Shown here: piece by piece, positions 14,825 to 18,731 of the stretch
Numbering within the stretch: position 1 is the stretch's first letter
Layout: each line of letters opens with the position of its first letter
Assembly: GCA_900548535.1 (NCBI GenBank)
Contig: URLG01000052.1
Span: 1 to 18,731, forward strand
DNA from: Candidatus Segatella intestinihominis
GTDB lineage: Bacteria; Bacteroidota; Bacteroidia; Bacteroidales; Bacteroidaceae
Direction of reading: 5' to 3'
Length of the DNA: 18,731 nucleotides
Notes under the pieces: model-generated
The model's database searches: none
What the model saw: the letters and a program-made list of their open reading frames with translations, nothing else
Told to the model about the DNA's origin: nothing
Program-made: the position numbers and the translations under genes

Positions 14825-15337
14825 CTAAGGGTTAAACTTTTGTTTTAATTTCTTGATGCCTTGCGCCAAATGCTTGTACACCGCCACTTCGCTGATGCCC
14901 AACTCGGTGGATATCTCCCGATATTTCAGTTTTTGCCGAAAGCGGAGTTGTAGTACCTGGTTCGTTTGGGGCGTCAGTTCACTCTCCATATAAGCAAGGA
15001 TGGATTCTTGCTTATCCGTCTCACGGTCGATGGCAGCGATGGTTGCCTCGGCAGGTTCGATGGTGGGTGAAGCGTCTAGTTGCAGCAGGTGGTGAACCCT
15101 GTCCTTCATCTTCTGTCGATTGATAAGCGTCAGGCATTTGTTGCGTACGCAAACCAACAAGTAGCTTCTTGCCTTATCAGGCAATAACTCAACATCCCCA
15201 TCGAGCACGTCAGCGAAGACATCGCTCACCACGTCCTTGCTTGCCGCCTCATCCTTCAGGAGCACCAAGGCTAGCTGGTACATCCTGGGGTAATGCTGTC
15301 GGAAGAGTTGTTCTATCTGTTCTTTTCTCATTTGCAT
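14825..15337 (-). CDS. ECF sigma-70 family RNA polymerase sigma factor
   Basis: A 170-residue extracytoplasmic-function sigma factor, reading from the ATG at 15337 (a second ATG is at 15331; the GTG at 15376 is less likely because AAGAAAGAAAT just before 15337 offers a better initiation site). Region 2 is seen in RQHYPRMYQLALVLLKDEA and VVSDVFADVL. Region 4 with its helix-turn-helix is in LQLRFRQKLKYREISTELG and EVAVYKHLAQGIKKLKQKF. It belongs to the Bacteroidota FecI-like type that directs transcription of its own receptor operon and nearby uptake genes. The first gene of a three-gene unit, it is followed by its anti-sigma factor and then the receptor. A -7 box lies about 80 nt upstream. Confidence 0.9.
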   Translation of the reverse strand: MQMRKEQIEQLFRQHYPRMYQLALVLLKDEAASKDVVSDVFADVLDGDVELLPDKARSYLLVCVRNKCLTLINRQKMKDRVHHLLQLDASPTIEPAEATIAAIDRETDKQESILAYMESELTPQTNQVLQLRFRQKLKYREISTELGISEVAVYKHLAQGIKKLKQKFNP

Positions 15338-15414
15338 GATTTCTTTCTTGTTTTGTTTGCTTATAATACTAACCACCTAACGTTTTCCTAACCCTTAGCT
15401 GGAAGAATTTTATG

Positions 15415-15422
15415 CAAAGATA
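15415..15422 (-). promoter_or_regulatory. -7 box of the sigma-factor operon
   Basis: Minus strand TATCTTTG followed by CAT matches TAnnTTTG. No -33 TTG at the expected distance was seen. The predicted leader is about 70 nt. Confidence 0.55.
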
Positions 15423-15497
15423 ATGCAAACGAGCGCAATGAAAGTTTACTTTCTAATTGCCGAATGCAGCTTATCTTATGCAAAAGTACTAAAAATA

Positions 15498-15529
15498 TTG
15501 GGAGATTCGTTAGAAAATGTGTAACTTTG
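15498..15529 (+). promoter_or_regulatory. Promoter of the two-component operon
   Basis: TTG at 15498-15500 and TAACTTTG at 15522-15529 with 21 nt between them. This is a housekeeping-type promoter, so the regulator gene itself does not appear to need sigma-54. Confidence 0.7.
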
Positions 15530-15555
15530 CACAAATAATAGCAATTTCAGCAATA

Positions 15556-16905
15556 ATGAAGAGACAAGGTACTTTACTGATTGTAGATGACAATCGCAAC
15601 ATCCTGACCACCGTGAGGATGCTGCTCGAGCCCATATTCGCCCAAATCATCACCATCGCCAACCCTAATTCCATCCCAGCAAAGCTCAGGGAGGAGAAAC
15701 CCGACGTGGTATTGCTCGACATGAACTTTTCGAGTGGCATCAACTCGGGCAACGAGGGATTGTATTGGCTCCGCGAAATCAAGAGCCTCCGCCCGCAGAC
15801 GGAAGTGGTACTCTTCACCGCCTACGCCGACATCCAACTTGCCGTGACGGGCATCAAGGAGGGAGCTTTCGACTTCATCATAAAACCTTTCGACAATGAG
15901 AAGATGATCCACACCATGTTGGAGGTTAGGGACAAAAATAAGGCTGTGGATAAGTTATCCACAAAGAAAAGTGGGAAAACTGCGCAAAGTGCTATGTATT
16001 GGGGAGATAGCGAAGTTATGAACAATCTGCGCAGCATTGTGGATAAAGTGTCGATAACGGATGCGAATATCCTGATTACGGGCGAAAACGGAACAGGCAA
16101 AGAGGTGTTAGCCAACGAGATACATCGTTTATCCACACGCAGTGGAAAGAAGATGCTACCTGTGGATATGGGAGCCATCACCGAAACCCTCTTCGAGAGC
16201 GAACTCTTCGGTCATGTGAAGGGTGCTTTTACGGATGCCAAGACGGATAAGCCTGGCAAGTTTGAGCTTGCCAACGATAGTACCATCTTCCTCGATGAGA
16301 TAGGAAATCTATCCTATGGTTTGCAGGCGAAGCTCCTCACCGCCCTCCAGCGCAGAAGCATCGTGAGGGTGGGTGGCTCTACGCAGATACCTATCAATGT
16401 GCGTCTCATCTGCGCCACCAATCGCAACCTGCAAGAGATGGTGAGTAATGGAGAATTCAGAGAGGATTTGCTCTATCGCATCAACACCATCCATCTCGAA
16501 TTGCCTGCCCTCCGACAAAGAAAGCAGGACATCGTGCCCCTTGCCCAGCGATTCCTCCAGCAATATGGCAACCTATATAATAAGGTGAACATCCAGTTAT
16601 CCGCAGAGGCAGCGGAGAAAATCACCCAGTTGCCTTGGTATGGCAATATCCGAGAGCTTCAACATGCCATCGAGAAAGCCGTCATCCTCTGCGATGGCAA
16701 CCTCATCATGCCCGAAGACATCGACGGCGGCAGCCCTATCAAGAAGGAGAAACCACTGGAAGAGGTGCAGACACTCGATGAGATGGAACGCCGCATGATA
16801 GAGAAAACCATCAAGGATTGTGAAGGCAACCTATCCGTGGTGGCAGCAAGATTGGGCATCTCCAGACAAACGCTATATAATAAGATTAAGAGATATGGAC
16901 TTTAA
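15556..16905 (+). CDS. NtrC-family sigma-54-dependent response regulator
   Basis: A 449-residue transcriptional activator with three domains. The receiver (1-125) has the acidic pair D11/D12, phospho-acceptor D55 in LLDMNF and K110 in IKPF. The AAA+ domain (about 148-385) has Walker A GENGTGKE (176-183), GAFTDA (223-228), Walker B IFLDEIG (244-250) and LLYRIN (305-310). The Fis-type helix-turn-helix (about 413-449) ends in LGISRQTLYNKIKRYGL. Once phosphorylated it should form a ring and use ATP to open sigma-54 promoters. The sigma-54 contact loop reads GAFTDA rather than the common GAFTGA, a variant I would expect to remain functional in Bacteroidota. The start at 15556 is preferred over a GTG at 15517, which precedes the -7 box. 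Its last 11 nt overlap the histidine kinase start, so the pair is co-translated. The target may be the neighbouring ABC exporter. Confidence 0.94.
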   Translation: MKRQGTLLIVDDNRNILTTVRMLLEPIFAQIITIANPNSIPAKLREEKPDVVLLDMNFSSGINSGNEGLYWLREIKSLRPQTEVVLFTAYADIQLAVTGIKEGAFDFIIKPFDNEKMIHTMLEVRDKNKAVDKLSTKKSGKTAQSAMYWGDSEVMNNLRSIVDKVSITDANILITGENGTGKEVLANEIHRLSTRSGKKMLPVDMGAITETLFESELFGHVKGAFTDAKTDKPGKFELANDSTIFLDEIGNLSYGLQAKLLTALQRRSIVRVGGSTQIPINVRLICATNRNLQEMVSNGEFREDLLYRINTIHLELPALRQRKQDIVPLAQRFLQQYGNLYNKVNIQLSAEAAEKITQLPWYGNIRELQHAIEKAVILCDGNLIMPEDIDGGSPIKKEKPLEEVQTLDEMERRMIEKTIKDCEGNLSVVAARLGISRQTLYNKIKRYGL

Positions 16906-18061
16906 GTTAGCAATCATCATTCTGCTGTTGGTGGCAGCGATAGCAGGATATATTCGCCTTTACCGCCACTATCGCCGTAACATCAAGAAGGTGACTTTCC
17001 TTTTTGATGCCATCGACAATGTGGATTTCTCTTTTAAGTTTCCTACAGAGGGAGTATCCAAGGATGAGAAAATCTTGAATCAATCGCTCAATCGCATCAA
17101 GCATTTCTTGCAGCATACGAGAGAGGAGCAGATGGAGCGTGAGAAATATTACGAGCAGATACTGAACACGGTGGATGCAGGTATCATGGTGGTGGATAGC
17201 CACGACAATGTATTGCAGCATAACCAAGCCGCCCTCCGCCTGCTCGATACCGATGTACTCACCCACCTCAATCAAGTAAAGGACAAGCTGAAGGATGAGC
17301 ATCTCTCCAAGCATGAGACACAAGCCATGCTCAAAGACAAGCATGTGCGCATCATCGCCCTCAGCGACGTGAGCCACGAGCTGAGCAATCAGGAAATCGA
17401 CTCTTGGATCAAGCTCATCCGAGTATTGACCCACGAGATTATGAACACCATCACGCCAGTGACTTCATTGAGCGAAACCTTGCTGAAGGAATTGGGAGAA
17501 TCTGACAAAAAAGACCTCCGCATCGGTTTGGAGACGATTCACAAGACAGGCACAGAGTTGCTTTCTTTCGTGAACAACTATCGCCGCTTCACCCATGTGC
17601 CTCAACCTCAGCCATCCCTCTTCTATGTAGAGCCATTCCTGAATCGCATGGCGATGCTATGCAATCACGAGGTCAGCATCAAGGTATCGCCAAAAGACCT
17701 TATCGTATATGCCGACGAGAGCCTCATCGCCCATGTCGTAACCAATCTTCTGAAGAATGCCGTGGAGGCTATCAAGGAGAAAGAAAGCACTGATGTATTT
17801 GAAGACCAGCATTCTTTCATCCGAATCAAAGCATACGCCAACGAGCAAGAGGCAATCGTCATTGACGTAACCAACAATGCCGGCATTATCCCCGACGACA
17901 TCGCCGCCCATATCTTCATCCCTTTCTTCACCACGAAGAAGGAAGGAAGCGGCATCGGCTTATCCCTCTCCCGACAAATCATGCGAGTAAGTGGCGGCAC
18001 CCTCTCCCTGCATCAAGACAAGGAAGAGAATACCACCACCTTCAGGATTGTTATCCCGTAA
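16895..18061 (+). CDS. Sensor histidine kinase, partner of the sigma-54 regulator
   Basis: A 388-residue kinase that should autophosphorylate and pass the phosphate to D55 of the upstream regulator. One membrane helix lies at the extreme N terminus (about 4-22), with no periplasmic sensor domain, so the signal is probably intramembrane or cytoplasmic. A PAS-like segment (about 85-125: ILNTVDAGIMVVDSHDNVLQ) follows. The H-box is LTHEIMNTITPV with H180. The ATPase domain shows the N-box TNLLKNAVEAI (283-293), a degenerate G1-box DVTNNAGII (324-332, without the usual DxGxG), the F-box FFTTKKEG and the G2-box GSGIGLSLS (351-359). The ATG at 16895 is chosen over the in-frame ATG at 16820 because the latter would lie deep in the regulator gene, and MDFKLAII gives a proper membrane start. 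Its stop is 17 nt from that of the convergent ABC gene. Confidence 0.93.
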   Translation: MDFKLAIIILLLVAAIAGYIRLYRHYRRNIKKVTFLFDAIDNVDFSFKFPTEGVSKDEKILNQSLNRIKHFLQHTREEQMEREKYYEQILNTVDAGIMVVDSHDNVLQHNQAALRLLDTDVLTHLNQVKDKLKDEHLSKHETQAMLKDKHVRIIALSDVSHELSNQEIDSWIKLIRVLTHEIMNTITPVTSLSETLLKELGESDKKDLRIGLETIHKTGTELLSFVNNYRRFTHVPQPQPSLFYVEPFLNRMAMLCNHEVSIKVSPKDLIVYADESLIAHVVTNLLKNAVEAIKEKESTDVFEDQHSFIRIKAYANEQEAIVIDVTNNAGIIPDDIAAHIFIPFFTTKKEGSGIGLSLSRQIMRVSGGTLSLHQDKEENTTTFRIVIP

Positions 18062-18078
18062 ATCAAGCTACTACAAAA

Positions 18079-18731
18079 CTATTCCTTCACCACCTCGCCA
18101 TCAAAGAGGCGGATGGTGCGACCGGCTATCTTGGCATCATGCTCATTGTGAGTCACCATCACGATGGTAGTGCCCTCGTGGTTCAACTCCGTGAGCAAGT
18201 GTATCACCTCGGCACCATTCTTGGAGTCGAGATTACCCGTTGGCTCATCGGCAAGTATCAACTTAGGACCGAAAACCACGGCGCGGGCAATGGCTACTCG
18301 CTGCTGCTGACCACCCGAAAGCTGATGAGGGAAATGCTTGGCACGATGGCTGATAGCCATACGCTTCATGATAGCCTGCACCTTAGCCTTGCGCTCCGCC
18401 TTCGGAATGTTGAGGTAAGTAAGAGGAAGCTCGATGTTCTCCTCTACGTTCAACTCATCAATGAGGTTGAAGCTTTGGAAGACAAAGCCTATCTCTCCCT
18501 TGCGCACATCCGTGCGCTCCTTCTCCTTCAGGTTTGCCACCTCATGATTACCCAGGAAATATTTTCCAGAAGTTGGGTTGTCGAGCAAACCGAGGATGTT
18601 GAGCAAGGTGGATTTGCCGCAACCGGATGGTCCCATAATGGCAACAAACTCGCCGTCTTCTACTGTGAAAGATACATTATTTAAAGCAATCGTCTCCACA
18701 TCTTCTGTGCGGAATGACTTGCAAAGATTCT
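18079..18731 (-). CDS. MacB/LolD-type ABC transporter ATP-binding protein, partial at the window edge
   Basis: The nucleotide-binding subunit of an ABC transporter of the MacB/LolD type, which works with FtsX-like permeases in export or lipoprotein handling. Visible motifs are Walker A GPSGCGKST, Q-loop FVFQSFN, signature LSGGQQQR, Walker B LILADEPTGNLD and H-loop VTHNEHD. The frame is open to the right edge and reads NLCKSFRTED before a GTG (18699) that might be taken as the start. Those residues match the usual beginning of this family, so the true start is probably a few codons beyond the window and the GTG is internal. About 217 codons are present, nearly the whole protein. Permease genes are not in the window. 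It converges with the two-component operon, which is a plausible regulator. Confidence 0.93.
   Translation of the reverse strand, partial: NLCKSFRTEDVETIALNNVSFTVEDGEFVAIMGPSGCGKSTLLNILGLLDNPTSGKYFLGNHEVANLKEKERTDVRKGEIGFVFQSFNLIDELNVEENIELPLTYLNIPKAERKAKVQAIMKRMAISHRAKHFPHQLSGGQQQRVAIARAVVFGPKLILADEPTGNLDSKNGAEVIHLLTELNHEGTTIVMVTHNEHDAKIAGRTIRLFDGEVVKE

Overview
The window looks like a chromosomal segment of a Bacteroidota (Bacteroidales) species, most likely Prevotella/Segatella-like. The reasons are Bacteroidota promoters with a TAnnTTTG -7 box in front of most transcription units, the AT-rich 'TTAATTCTTAATTATAAATT' type of intergenic repeat, an ECF sigma / DUF4974 anti-sigma / outer-membrane receptor cassette, and little use of Shine-Dalgarno sites. 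Three genes (helicase, the 130-aa protein, the sigma-54 regulator) have longest reading frames that begin inside their own -7 box, so their true starts lie 39-57 nt further in.

Layout. (1) 85-1687: a small HTH-like Bacteroidota regulator and a single-pass membrane Ser/Thr protein kinase, each preceded by the same 23-bp AT-rich repeat. (2) 1764-4951: an AT-richer island carrying a type II restriction-modification system. The endonuclease has its own promoter and a ~260-nt leader with two competing RNA folds. The gamma-class N6-adenine methyltransferase converges on it, their 3' ends overlap by 11 bp, and its promoter region holds four copies of CAAGTG/CACTTG. (3) 5098-7113: an SF1B (Upf1/IGHMBP2-like) helicase whose frame contains two tracts resembling intergenic repeat DNA. 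(4) 7181-7312: a degenerate 22-bp tandem repeat. (5) 7369-9324: a CopA-like P1B-ATPase that appears to lack its nucleotide-binding domain, divergent from a small helical protein at 9553-9945. (6) 10028-11468: a class II Fic protein with a C-terminal winged helix, bracketed by two inverted copies of a ~56-bp palindrome; the copy at its 5' end covers its promoter. (7) 11549-15337, minus strand: ECF sigma factor, DUF4974 anti-sigma factor, and an outer-membrane receptor broken by a frameshift near 12455. (8) 15556-18061: a sigma-54 response regulator and its histidine kinase with overlapping reading frames, converging on a MacB/LolD-type ABC ATPase that runs off the right edge.

How the parts relate. 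Three regions are self-contained regulatory circuits: the R-M island, the fic cassette and the ECF cassette. The two-component pair probably controls the neighbouring exporter. The best candidates for undescribed biology are the switch-like leader RNA in front of the restriction enzyme, the palindrome-bracketed Fic-wHTH cassette, and the ATPase with the missing N-domain. No tRNA, rRNA, CRISPR array or transposase was seen.
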